Counted from the stretch's first letter, positions 37,390-46,172 are shown. The stretch: DNA of 64,000 nucleotides from Paenibacillus piscarius (GCF_022234545.1 NZ_JAIEUI010000002.1:186001-250000); one strand, 5' to 3'. The notes: a model not told the origin generated them from the letters alone. Numbers and translations are program-made.

Positions 37390-39716
37390 GCTCCTCTCTG
37401 ATTGGACTCAGACGCTAACTCCAGGATTGCACCGGGCGGACACGGTACCGCCTCACCGCCGAATCCGGCGAAGCTTACCGCTTCGCTGTTGCCCGGCGCT
37501 GCCGTAACCGTGATCTCTTCGCGGCCGATCCGCAGCCGGAAGCTGCCTCCGCGCAGGACCACCGGCAGCTCGACAGCATTCCAGCCCAGCGGCAGAGCCG
37601 GGCGAATCAGCACGGTCTCTCCGTCAAAGTGCAGGCCGGCATAGCCAAGTACTGCCGCCATCCACGCACCGCCGTTCGCCGCCGGATGCGTACCGCCAAT
37701 GTAGAGATCGCCGACATACTGCTTCGACTCACCGGTAAGATCTATTGTAGCGGTACGCATGAAATACGGATATCCCCAGTCCGGCAAGCCGATATCCGCT
37801 GCCGCCAGCGCGTAGATACACGCGCTGAGGCTGGAGCCATGCTCGGTTCGCGGCTCATAGAATTCCCAGTTCGCCTGCTTCACTTCCCTGCTGAAGCTGT
37901 CCCGGAACAGGTGCAGCATCAGCACCACATCAGCCTGCTTCAGGATTCTTGTGGTTGTTGCCAGCCCGTTGCCTCCGCCCCAGTACTCATTCGGATGAAT
38001 GACCCGCTCCTTCAGCTCAGCAAGAGGCACATCCTCCAGCTTGAGATACCGGTCGAATTGTTCAATCACCAGCGTCTCCGGGTCCGGCTGCGGAACATAG
38101 AGCTGCGCCAGCATGTCTGTGAACTCCTCCAGGAACGGCCCGCCGGCGAAGGATTCCGCAAGTGCGGTATATACGGCTGGATATTTGTCCTGCAGCCTCT
38201 CTGCGGTCTGCAAGGCAATCTTCAGCGTCTCCTGAACCATGGCGCTCGTAAATGCGTTATTATTCACCCGCTCATGATATTCATCCGGTCCGGTAACATC
38301 CAGCAGCTCATAACGCCGCTTCACAGGATTATAGTAAGCATAAGAATAGAAGAAACGCGCACATTCCCAGATCACCTCCGCCCCGCCGTCCGCCAGGATA
38401 CTGTCATCTCCCGTGAACAGGATGTACTGCCAGAGACCGTGCACAACATCTGCACTGATGTGAATCTGTTTATCGCGGAAATAGGTCCGCAGCGGCCGTC
38501 CGGTGAACACATCATTCACATTGAACAGGGTGCAAGCATCATCCCCCGAATCCTGGCTCTCCCAGGCATAAAAAGCGCCCAAATATCCATACTCCGCCGC
38601 CTTCCGCCGCGCACCGTCCAGCGTGTGGATGCGGTACATCATCAGATTACGGGCAGTGCCGGGATCGCTGTGCAGGAAAAAGGGCAGCATGAACATTTCC
38701 GTATCCCAGAATACTGCGCCTTTATAGACCTGGCCGGACAGCCCGCGCGCCGGAATGGATACCCTCTCCGAAAGCGTAGGCGCAATGATCAACAGCTGAT
38801 AAATACTGTAGCGCAGCGCGAGCTGCGCCTTTTCATCCCCTTCAATGACACAATCGCTGCGCGACCATCGCTCCTCCCACTTCTGCCGGTGAGCCTCCAG
38901 CAGTCCGGCATACCCTGTAGCAGCAGCCGTCTGGACGGCCCGCACCGCCTGCTCATCAGGGCCGCCTTCCGCAGAATCGCCTTCTGCATCCAGACCTGTG
39001 TACACGGCTGCATATTTCCACCATGTATAGGTCTCACCCGCCTTGGCGTCTATAGAAAAATGTCGCAGCGCCGTTCCCCTACTCTGCTCGATAACAGAGT
39101 CAGCCAGCTTACCGTGTTCTGCCAAGCCGAACACGGTAAGCTCCGCTACCGCCACCGGCAGCCCCAGTTCCCCGGTAACCCCTGTTGACAACAGCGTACC
39201 GCCAGCCGATCGGCTCTGCTGCTCCAGCAGATGGGGGCCGTTGATATCCCACACCGCCCCATCGATTCCCGTCGTAAGCTCTATCCGGCAATCGGCGGTG
39301 CAGTGCAGGGTCCAACTGGCGGCCAGCAGATGGAGCTGATCCAGGCTGGCGAACCGCTCTGCGGTCAGGGTCACCCTCCCGCCTCCCGGGAGGCCAAACG
39401 TAGTCTCCCGCCGGTGGATCGCTAAGCGGAGATCCAGGCTCTGTGTATGAGCCAGCGGTTCGGTCTCTAGTACACTTAGCTTGCAGCCGTTGGCGCTGAC
39501 TATCGTGTACAATCCGTTCGGGGCGTTCACCGGCTCACGCCATTGGCTGCCCGACCTGTCATATACCCCGGCCAGCGTAACCGCTGCAAGCTGCTCCTTC
39601 CCGAATTCCTCAAGCACTCCCCGGAAGCCCAGATAGCCGTTGCCGGTCATATATTTGTTGCCGTTCGCCGTAATCCGCCCGCGCTCGAAGCTGTCCTCGC
39701 TTACCGTCCAGCCCAT
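37386..39716 (-). CDS. GH65 family disaccharide phosphorylase (second)
   Basis: 776 residues. N-terminal beta-sandwich (NGNKYMTGNGYLGFRG), (alpha/alpha)6 barrel and C-terminal beta domains. The catalytic acid is Glu479 in DVTGPDEYHERVNNNAF, the usual GH65 GPDEYH signature. The expected reaction is phosphorolysis of an alpha-glucoside with inversion to beta-glucose-1-phosphate. Maltose, kojibiose, nigerose and trehalose phosphorylases all belong here; specificity is not readable. No signal peptide. The start overlaps the upstream GH65 stop by one base (TAATG). Confidence 0.9.
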   Translation of the reverse strand: MGWTVSEDSFERGRITANGNKYMTGNGYLGFRGVLEEFGKEQLAAVTLAGVYDRSGSQWREPVNAPNGLYTIVSANGCKLSVLETEPLAHTQSLDLRLAIHRRETTFGLPGGGRVTLTAERFASLDQLHLLAASWTLHCTADCRIELTTGIDGAVWDINGPHLLEQQSRSAGGTLLSTGVTGELGLPVAVAELTVFGLAEHGKLADSVIEQSRGTALRHFSIDAKAGETYTWWKYAAVYTGLDAEGDSAEGGPDEQAVRAVQTAAATGYAGLLEAHRQKWEERWSRSDCVIEGDEKAQLALRYSIYQLLIIAPTLSERVSIPARGLSGQVYKGAVFWDTEMFMLPFFLHSDPGTARNLMMYRIHTLDGARRKAAEYGYLGAFYAWESQDSGDDACTLFNVNDVFTGRPLRTYFRDKQIHISADVVHGLWQYILFTGDDSILADGGAEVIWECARFFYSYAYYNPVKRRYELLDVTGPDEYHERVNNNAFTSAMVQETLKIALQTAERLQDKYPAVYTALAESFAGGPFLEEFTDMLAQLYVPQPDPETLVIEQFDRYLKLEDVPLAELKERVIHPNEYWGGGNGLATTTRILKQADVVLMLHLFRDSFSREVKQANWEFYEPRTEHGSSLSACIYALAAADIGLPDWGYPYFMRTATIDLTGESKQYVGDLYIGGTHPAANGGAWMAAVLGYAGLHFDGETVLIRPALPLGWNAVELPVVLRGGSFRLRIGREEITVTAAPGNSEAVSFAGFGGEAVPCPPGAILELASESNQRGA

Positions 39717-42019
39717 TACACAGCCATCCCTTCAGCGAGCGGAAGGTCGATCCCTGCCTCATCTACGGTCACCCGCTGATCATAGATCAGCACCTCTGCG
39801 CTTCCGCCATTGACCGCTCTGAAGCAAACCGAAGTTGCATTAACCGTAATACTAAGCAGCACGCCCTTGCACATCACCTGGAAGCTGTAAGCGGTCCACT
39901 GCTGCGGCAGCACCGGCCGGAAGGACAGGCAATCTCCATCCGAGCGCATCCCGCCAAAGCCGTAGACGATGTTCATCCACGCTGCAGCGATTGATGTCGT
40001 ATGCAGGCCTTCTCTGGTATTGCGGTTGTAATTGTCCAGATCCAGGCGCGTAGCGAACTCGAAGAACCTGTACGCTTCCTCCGTCTTGCCAAGCTCACTG
40101 GCCAGAATGGAGTGAATGGACGGCGAGAGCGAGGACTCGTGAATGCATCTCGGTTCATAATATTCATAATTCGCCAGCTTGGCCTCGCGGGAGAACTGCC
40201 CATTATACAGGAACATGAACATCAGCACATCCGGCTGCTTGATCATATCGTAGCGGTACAGGCGGTCATACGACCAGTTGGCATAGAGCGGGAATTCGGT
40301 CACCGGAATCGAATGAATATCCAGATGAGGCATGTCGAAGAAACCGTCATGCTCCTCGTAAATGCCGCTGGCGGGATCAAACGGGATTTTCATATGGGCA
40401 CGCTTGTGGTCCCAGTCCGCCAGCTCCTCCTCCCGGAGCGCCGTTGCCGCTATTACCGCCGCATATTCGTCCGGTGTCTCCAGCTTCATGCTCGCTACAG
40501 TTTCGAGCGTATATTCAAACAGCTTCTGAGCCATCAGATTGATGTAACAATTATTGTTAACCATGAGCTGGAATTCGTCCGGCCCCATCACGCCAAAATA
40601 TCCGTATTCCCCGGTGCGCTGCCCCCACTGGCCGCGGGTTGCGTAGAAACGGCTGATCTGAATCAGCATCTCTGCCCCTTTGCTGTAGAGGAATTCATGG
40701 TCTCCGGTGTTCTTCACATAATGCCAGATGCCGTAGGCGACCGCCGTCCCGACATGAAGCTGCAGATTGGAATGCTGCCACAGGTCACAGCTCTCCGTCC
40801 CGTCAATCGTCGCAATGGGATAGAATGCGCCTGTACAATCCACATCCTTCGCGCGCTGAAGCGCTTGAGGCAGCGTTTTATAACGGAATTCCAGCAGACT
40901 GCGGGCTGCCTTCGGGTTATTGAACAGATAGAACGGCAGGCAGTAGGACTCGGTATCCCAGAAGGCCAGCCCCCGGTACGCTTCGCCGGTTAATCCTTTG
41001 GCACCGATGTTGTACCCGGGATGGTCCCCGTGATAGGTCTGATACAGTTGGAAAATACAAAAACGGATGCCCTGCTGATTGTCCGGGTCGCCCTCAATCC
41101 GGATATCGCTGGTTGCCCAGATGCCGCTCCAGTAAGAGGCCTGGTCTGCGAACACCTCCTGCACCTTCAGGCGGTCAGCTGCCGCTGCCAGCGCCATGCC
41201 TTCGCTCCAGAGATGGTCTGATGTACGTGCAGCCCCGCTACCCGTCACATTGACCACAAGCTTCGTGAAGGACGCCGGCTCTCCCTGAGTCAACTTTAGC
41301 GCGAATTGCCGCCCGACATAGCGGTCTCCTTCTACTAACCCGGTCTGTATAGCCTGGGAGCTCTTCAACACAAACCCCGAGAACAGCTGATTTCCAGTAG
41401 TCAGTGTAGCCGCCATAATGGCTGTAACCGCCCCTTCGCCGCCGCGCTGCTGCTCTTTCCACATGCTCTGGCCATGTTCTTCATGAACCATGCCGAAATC
41501 GAGCCCCGTGCAAATATCGACCGTACCGTTGAAATTAAGCGGCGTGAAGCTAATCTGCTGCAGCCCCAGATGGGACATCGTCATACTGACCAGGCGTGTG
41601 AAGCGTAGCTTCAGCTTTTTCCCGTCCGCCAGCTTCCAGATGAATTCCCGCGTATAGGTTCCCGTCCGGAAATCCAGTCTGCGCGTATACGCCTCTATGC
41701 GGGAATGCGCCAGATCCAGGGTTTCACCGTCCACCGAGATCCTGGTATGCAGCCAGTCCACGCTATTCACCATGTAGCGCAGCGACCGGATAATGCCCTT
41801 ATAATGATTGCCAACCTCCATCTGCTCATTCAGCCCGTTGAAATAGCTGCCCGGCAAGGAATCGCCGCTGTACCCCTCGTCCGCGTACCCCCGCACCCCC
41901 ATATACTCATTGCCCAGTGAAAAAATCGATTCCGAAGTCCGGTTGCGTTCCGCATCAAAGCCTTCCTCAATAATTGCCCAGGGATCAACCTTCAGATAGG
42001 GATCTGCTACTTTTGCCAT
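39716..42019 (-). CDS. GH65 family disaccharide phosphorylase (first)
   Basis: 767 residues, same domain order as its neighbour, starting DPWAIIEEGFDAERNRTSESIFSLGNEYMGVRG. The catalytic Glu is Glu482 in GVMGPDEFQLMVNNNCYINLM. The signature reads GPDEFQ rather than GPDEYH, and the N-terminus differs, so the two proteins belong to different GH65 subgroups and should have different substrates or acceptors. AAGGAGAG lies 8 bp before the ATG. It is first in a coupled GH65-GH65-pgmB operon. Confidence 0.9.
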   Translation of the reverse strand: MAKVADPYLKVDPWAIIEEGFDAERNRTSESIFSLGNEYMGVRGYADEGYSGDSLPGSYFNGLNEQMEVGNHYKGIIRSLRYMVNSVDWLHTRISVDGETLDLAHSRIEAYTRRLDFRTGTYTREFIWKLADGKKLKLRFTRLVSMTMSHLGLQQISFTPLNFNGTVDICTGLDFGMVHEEHGQSMWKEQQRGGEGAVTAIMAATLTTGNQLFSGFVLKSSQAIQTGLVEGDRYVGRQFALKLTQGEPASFTKLVVNVTGSGAARTSDHLWSEGMALAAAADRLKVQEVFADQASYWSGIWATSDIRIEGDPDNQQGIRFCIFQLYQTYHGDHPGYNIGAKGLTGEAYRGLAFWDTESYCLPFYLFNNPKAARSLLEFRYKTLPQALQRAKDVDCTGAFYPIATIDGTESCDLWQHSNLQLHVGTAVAYGIWHYVKNTGDHEFLYSKGAEMLIQISRFYATRGQWGQRTGEYGYFGVMGPDEFQLMVNNNCYINLMAQKLFEYTLETVASMKLETPDEYAAVIAATALREEELADWDHKRAHMKIPFDPASGIYEEHDGFFDMPHLDIHSIPVTEFPLYANWSYDRLYRYDMIKQPDVLMFMFLYNGQFSREAKLANYEYYEPRCIHESSLSPSIHSILASELGKTEEAYRFFEFATRLDLDNYNRNTREGLHTTSIAAAWMNIVYGFGGMRSDGDCLSFRPVLPQQWTAYSFQVMCKGVLLSITVNATSVCFRAVNGGSAEVLIYDQRVTVDEAGIDLPLAEGMAV

Positions 42020-42436
42020 AGTTGGAACTCTCCTTCGCTAAGTGATGCTTGGTCCGCACCGCCGCCATCAGCGGTAACAACAGACACTATAGTTCCAGAG
42101 TATCGCTAAGCCCTTCCCGGACCAAGGTCCGCCTGTAAGCGAGTTATGTGCATTTGTACGGATCATACGGAATGCGGACGGCAAACGCCAAAAAAGCCGC
42201 CCCCCTCTGCATCTATCCAGATCAGGTGACAACTGATATAATATCCTGTGAATCATGTAATGAAGCCTATCATGGGCCCAAAAACATAACCTTTCTCACA
42301 GAAATGAAGTGAAAATTATCACAATGTTAAAAATTCGACACTTTTAGGGGAAAATACTTACCCATAAAGAGGAATTTCAAGGTATAATTAATTTAAAATT
42401 TACTGAAAAACTGAGGGAATAAAGGGGATATCGATT
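42020..42436. promoter_or_regulatory. Divergent regulatory region between the GH65 operon and fnr
   Basis: No gene. On the GH65 side there is a perfect 6-2-6 palindrome CGGACC-AA-GGTCCG at 42118-42131. On the fnr side AGTGAAAATTATCACA (42308-42323) is an Fnr box on the minus strand (TGTGATAATTTTCACT). The best fnr -10 is TATAAT at 42383-42388, which would place the box about 80 bp upstream of the start rather than at -41.5. Half sites TGTGA at 42247 and TCACA at 42296 flank it. Confidence 0.55.
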
Positions 42437-43156
42437 ATGATAAAGGAACATTATAATGTTATCGAAGCCCGCGGCAATACAAACTGTTTCTCCGAGCAGA
42501 ATTTTAACCGCCTGCTGGTCACCATGAAGGAACGTGTCGTCCCTGAAGGATCACACCTGTTCTGGGAAGGCGATTTCTCGGATAAACTGTTTTATATCAA
42601 GCGTGGACGTGTGAAATTAACCAAATCTACAGATGAAGGCAAGGAACTGATTCTCTATATGTATCAGGCCGGCGACATGGTAGGTCAGGCTGACCCGTTC
42701 TTCAGCTCGAAGCACAGCTTCACCGCCGAAGTTATTGAAGAGAGTGAAGTTGGCGTGATCGAGCAGAAGGATCTGGAGATTCTCATCTGCCAGCACTGCG
42801 ACTTCGCCATCGACTTCATGAAGTGGATGGGAATTCATCACCGTCTCACCCAGACGAAATTCCGCGATCTGATGATGTACGGCAAACCGGGCGCACTCTG
42901 CTCCACGCTGATCCGTCTCGGCAACACGTATGGCGAGAAGACCGGCGACAGCATTCTCATCAACAAAAAGATTACGCACACCGACCTGTCCAACATGATT
43001 GGCGCTACCCGTGAGAGTGTCAACCGGATGCTGAGCGATCTGCGCAAGAAGGATGCTGTCGAGTATGAGAACGGCATGATTGTCATCAAGGATCTGCCGA
43101 TGCTGCAGGAAATCTGCCATTGTGAACTATGTCCGAATGAGATTTGCCGGATTTAA
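42437..43156 (+). CDS. fnr: Anaerobic regulator Fnr (Crp/Fnr family, Fe-S type)
   Basis: 239 residues. N-terminal cyclic-nucleotide-binding fold (LFWEGDFSDKLFYIKRGRVKLTKS), dimer helix, and C-terminal winged helix with THTDLSNMIGATRESVNRMLSDLRK. The cysteine cluster Cys229-X2-Cys232-X4-Cys237 (CELCPNEIC) sits at the extreme C-terminus, exactly the Bacillus arrangement for a [4Fe-4S] cluster, and Asp144 is in place of the fourth ligand Asp141. It should bind TGTGA-N6-TCACA boxes without oxygen. Boxes occur before fnr, pflB, adhE and nirB in this window. Confidence 0.93.
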   Translation: MIKEHYNVIEARGNTNCFSEQNFNRLLVTMKERVVPEGSHLFWEGDFSDKLFYIKRGRVKLTKSTDEGKELILYMYQAGDMVGQADPFFSSKHSFTAEVIEESEVGVIEQKDLEILICQHCDFAIDFMKWMGIHHRLTQTKFRDLMMYGKPGALCSTLIRLGNTYGEKTGDSILINKKITHTDLSNMIGATRESVNRMLSDLRKKDAVEYENGMIVIKDLPMLQEICHCELCPNEICRI

Positions 43157-43227
43157 ATTCCTATCTATAATACCCTCTATTCACCTCATTGAAACATACC
43201 TGACCCCACAAATTTAATAGAGTGGTC

Positions 43228-43254
43228 AAGGCGCCTTGCCGGGCGTCTTTTTTT
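43228..43254 (+). terminator. Terminator of fnr
   Basis: AAGGCGCC pairs with GGGCGTCTT (one G-T pair) over a short loop, then a seven-T run. Confidence 0.75.
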
Positions 43255-43277
43255 CATGTCTGGCGATGAATTCACCT

Positions 43278-43430
43278 CTAACAAGCCAGCGTCTTATTCC
43301 CACAGCAGTCATGCGGATGCTGGAGGCGCTGGACGAGAGTAACTGCACAACCACCGGTAACGGGTGCAGTACTAGCAGCATATACGGCTAACGGAGAAGC
43401 TGAATCGAGAGTAATTTTAGCGCTGTCCAC
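43278..43430 (-). CDS. Possible small Cys-containing peptide (50 residues)
   Basis: Starts at GTG 43430, eight bases after a strong AAGGAG, and 15 bp beyond the NmrA-like gene stop. The product begins MDSAKITLDSASPLAVYAAS and ends CCGNKTLAC, with Cys at 28, 42, 43 and 50. It could be a third gene of the kinase/NmrA unit. No family is recognised and no signal peptide is seen. On the opposite strand, in mirrored codon register, 43266-43391 encodes a 41-residue Thr/Ser/Cys peptide without a good ribosome site. A conserved intergenic repeat is an alternative explanation. Confidence 0.35.
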   Translation of the reverse strand: MDSAKITLDSASPLAVYAASTAPVTGGCAVTLVQRLQHPHDCCGNKTLAC

Positions 43431-43445
43431 CCATTCCTCTCCTTA

Positions 43446-44066
43446 TCAGTAAGCTATACCCACACGAGTATTTATAAAATCGCCAGCAGCAATTTGACTA
43501 TAAGTGAATTCCGCTGTATCCGCTACAGAAATTTCAGTACCACCTGCAGGCAAAATATCTTGTCTTACACGATAAGTACCTAAGCGTTCTCCGCTCACCA
43601 GAGCGGTTGGGCACACAATAGTCCATTTCAGAGCCGATCGCTCCAGCAAGCTGTAGGCTCGTTCATGTTCTTCTGCCGCACGGGTAGATCTGCGTTTAGA
43701 TTCGCTGGATTGGTAACGCAGGAGCTCTGGCGCAAGCTCGCTCTGGAGAATGCCCGCAGTTCCTACGGTTATAATGCGTTCTATCCCTTCCTTATACATG
43801 GCTCCGATGATAAAAGGCATACTGTCAGATAGGGTGGTTGTCCCATCCGTGTTCAATGCACTAATCACTACATCATTTCCCTGCACTGCCCGGGCCACAT
43901 CATCTTGACTAAGAACATTACCTTCGATGATCGTCAGGTTGTCATGAAGAGGCTGAACCTTCTCCGGCGTGCGGACTAACACTGTCACATGATGACCATC
44001 CTGAAGAGCATGAGTAACCAAGTGGCTCCCCACCCGGCCGGTGGCACCAAGAATCAATATATTCAT
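43446..44066 (-). CDS. NAD(P)-binding NmrA/SDR-like protein
   Basis: 206 residues, atypical short-chain dehydrogenase fold. The nucleotide-binding loop is ILGATGRVGSHLV at residues 4-16, with VLVRTPEKV after beta 2 and VVISAL after beta 4. Such proteins act as NAD(P)H sensors or flavin/biliverdin-type reductases; none can be chosen. GGGAGG precedes the ATG. It follows the thymidylate-kinase-like gene by 24 bp. Confidence 0.85.
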   Translation of the reverse strand: MNILILGATGRVGSHLVTHALQDGHHVTVLVRTPEKVQPLHDNLTIIEGNVLSQDDVARAVQGNDVVISALNTDGTTTLSDSMPFIIGAMYKEGIERIITVGTAGILQSELAPELLRYQSSESKRRSTRAAEEHERAYSLLERSALKWTIVCPTALVSGERLGTYRVRQDILPAGGTEISVADTAEFTYSQIAAGDFINTRVGIAY

Positions 44067-44090
44067 ATGAAAATAACCTCCCGGAATGTG

Positions 44091-44735
44091 TCATTCATTC
44101 CTTTCAGCAATTGATGCGATTTCGGTAAATGCAGCGTCAATGCCCAGAACGGAAGATGAAATGATATGCATTCCAAAATGTTCACCCACAGTTCGGTAAC
44201 TGTTCAAACTGTTCATCAGATGTTCCCGCTCCACAAAGGAATCTTCAAAGCTTGTGCGTTGTTGTATTCGTTCAATGCTTGTTTCCAAATCGACATCCAT
44301 AAGAAATGCAGCATGCGGCCGGCGGATAGTTGGTAACAGCTCAATAAGCCATGGCTCCGGGGAATGCCCGCGGGCTATCATTGTGGCAAGCATCGTATAA
44401 ATGTAACGATCACTGATCACGTAGATCCCCTTCCGTAAAGCTGGTTCGATAATTTCTTTGTAATGCTGCATCCGGTCTGCGAGCATATACATCTGCAAGG
44501 CGTTGTAATCTACAAGATGACGTTTTTCGGGCTCATAAATATAGGTTTTAAAAATATGAAGCTGGCGCATTTCCGGTGTTGGCTGCATGGTCAATAGAAC
44601 CTGTTTGCCTTCCTTGCGGAGCTTTTCTGCAAGCATTTCAATCATTGTCGTCTTGCCTGATCCATCTACGCCATCAAATGTAAATAATCTGCCCTCATAT
44701 TCTTCCGCAGAAATTGGATTGAGCGCTGGAAGCAT
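44091..44735 (-). CDS. Thymidylate-kinase-like P-loop protein
   Basis: 214 residues. P-loop FDGVDGSGKTTMIEML, the DR(Y) motif SDRYIYTMLA and a lid region with RIQQRTSFEDSF. It belongs to the dTMP kinase fold, but the context (followed by an NmrA-like gene, not holB or recR neighbours) suggests a second, non-housekeeping paralogue. AAAGGAGGGGG precedes the start. It might phosphorylate a nucleotide other than dTMP. Confidence 0.8.
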   Translation of the reverse strand: MLPALNPISAEEYEGRLFTFDGVDGSGKTTMIEMLAEKLRKEGKQVLLTMQPTPEMRQLHIFKTYIYEPEKRHLVDYNALQMYMLADRMQHYKEIIEPALRKGIYVISDRYIYTMLATMIARGHSPEPWLIELLPTIRRPHAAFLMDVDLETSIERIQQRTSFEDSFVEREHLMNSLNSYRTVGEHFGMHIISSSVLGIDAAFTEIASIAERNE

Positions 44736-44945
44736 GGACTCCCCCTCCTTTGAACTGTTTGGCTAAATACGTATAAATATACCATTAAATTCAATACAGT
44801 GAATAGTAAAACATGAGCTTGCTGCTTTAATATACAGCCTGTTGGTATGATGGCTTCCCCACAAGAAATCTTCTCTATAGGCACAGAAAAAATCATCCTA
44901 ATGGATGAAAAATGTATCCGGTTTTCCGCATACATTTCCTCCACG

Positions 44946-44980
44946 AAAAAAGCCCCGCAGCCATCTATCCGCTGCGGGGC
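44946..44980 (-). terminator. Terminator of the nir operon
   Basis: GCCCCGCAGC / GCTGCGGGGC perfect 10-bp stem, 9-nt loop, followed on the minus strand by TTTTTTC. Confidence 0.85.
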
Positions 44981-44989
44981 CATTCTTAT

Positions 44990-45808
44990 TTAGCTTGCCT
45001 TCTTCGTCTGAGGAGGAGCTGATATGTTACGCGGAGTCCGTACAGGCGAGATCAACCAGTACGCCATCCCGACGAAGACACCGCCGCCGATGATGTTGCC
45101 GAGCGTGACCGGAATCATGTTGTGGAACCAGCCGGCGAGGCTGACGGTCTCTGGATGATTCGGCAGCAGCACCGCTACGCTGAGCAGTGTCATGTTCGCA
45201 ACGCTGTGTTCATAGCCGCTGGCGATGAAGGCGAACAGGCACCACCAGATCAGCACCAGCTTGGCGGTTTCGCTCTTGGCCCGGGAGGACATCCATAGCG
45301 CCAGGCAGACCAGCCAGTTACAGAGGATGCCGCGGAAGAACAGCTCCGAGAACGGCAGGCTCATCTTCTTGGCGGCGGCCGCGAAGATCAGATGCTCGGC
45401 AGGCGCTGCCTTGAAGAGACCCGAGCCCTGAATCAGCAGCGCCAGCACCACAGCGCCGGCTACATTGCCGAGGAAGACGAGAACCCAGTTCTTCACCGTA
45501 TCCCGGACGGTGGTTCTGCCGGCCAGTGTGCTTACAGTGAAGAACATGTTATTGCCAGTGAACAGCTCCGAGCCGGCGAACACCACCAGGGTCAAGGCAA
45601 TTCCGAAGGATGCGCCCATAATCAGCGGCTGAAACGGAGACTTAATGGCAGCCAGCGGCGCCCCCAGCGAGAAGATCAGAATAATACCAATACCTACATA
45701 AGCTCCTGCCAGGAGGGCCGCCAGAAAATACTTGGGCAGGCTCTCATTCATTTTGTCTCTTTTGCCTACAGCTGTCTCAACGATATTCTCTACGCTCTGC
45801 GTAAACAT
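44990..45808 (-). CDS. nirC: Formate/nitrite transporter (NirC/FocA family)
   Basis: 272 residues, six-helix FNT channel. Conserved segments are GAYVGIGIILIFSLG, GSELFTGNNMFF, GILCNWLVCLALWM and SGYEHSVANM. It probably imports nitrite for the reductase encoded just upstream, although formate export from PflB is possible. It starts 20 bp after nirD, completing a nirB-nirD-nirC unit. Confidence 0.92.
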   Translation of the reverse strand: MFTQSVENIVETAVGKRDKMNESLPKYFLAALLAGAYVGIGIILIFSLGAPLAAIKSPFQPLIMGASFGIALTLVVFAGSELFTGNNMFFTVSTLAGRTTVRDTVKNWVLVFLGNVAGAVVLALLIQGSGLFKAAPAEHLIFAAAAKKMSLPFSELFFRGILCNWLVCLALWMSSRAKSETAKLVLIWWCLFAFIASGYEHSVANMTLLSVAVLLPNHPETVSLAGWFHNMIPVTLGNIIGGGVFVGMAYWLISPVRTPRNISAPPQTKKAS

Positions 45809-45827
45809 ATCCGCACCTGCTCTTCCT

Positions 45828-46172
45828 TTAATTTAGGGTTGCTGTTGTTGTCGGCAGAGTGACTTTAACCACTCCATCCTCTACTGTGGCCGGATAGACC
45901 TCAGCCTGGCCCCGGTCCGGTGCCTGAACCTCACCGGTACGCAGATCGATCTTCCAGTCATACAGCGGATCATATAAGTAAAAGCCGGAGACGATTCCCT
46001 CGGCGAGCGGACCGCCCTTCGGATGGGGACTGTGATTGCGGACGGCATAGACCTCACCGTCCGATGTGCGGAATATGGCTAATTCCACCTCTCCTGCAGT
46101 CACTACCCGGCCGATCTGCGGCAGGAAATGTTCTACTGCTCCTACGGTATATTCGCGGTTACCCAGTTCCAT
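45828..46172 (-). CDS. nirD: Nitrite reductase small subunit NirD (Rieske-fold)
   Basis: 114 residues. The Rieske-like fold is recognisable, but the cluster ligands are missing: the first site reads HSPHPKGGPL instead of C-P-H-x-GGPL, and the second reads YDPLYDWKIDL where Cys and His would be. It therefore should not bind [2Fe-2S], as in the enterobacterial NirD type. AAAGGGAGAGGGAG precedes the ATG. It lies 27 bp after nirB. Confidence 0.9.
   Translation of the reverse strand: MELGNREYTVGAVEHFLPQIGRVVTAGEVELAIFRTSDGEVYAVRNHSPHPKGGPLAEGIVSGFYLYDPLYDWKIDLRTGEVQAPDRGQAEVYPATVEDGVVKVTLPTTTATLN

Noticed and set aside
37629..39188. A 519-codon plus-strand frame opposite the second GH65 gene
   Set aside because: Antisense shadow; the GH65 gene is complete, with catalytic signature and coupled neighbours.
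44830..44990. A plus-strand small frame starting ATGATGGCTTCC
   Set aside because: No ribosome site, and it runs straight through the perfect terminator hairpin of the nir operon.
45828..46172. nirD as a pseudogene because the Rieske ligands are lost
   Set aside because: The frame is intact, well placed in the operon with a strong ribosome site, and ligand-free NirD subunits are normal in other bacteria.
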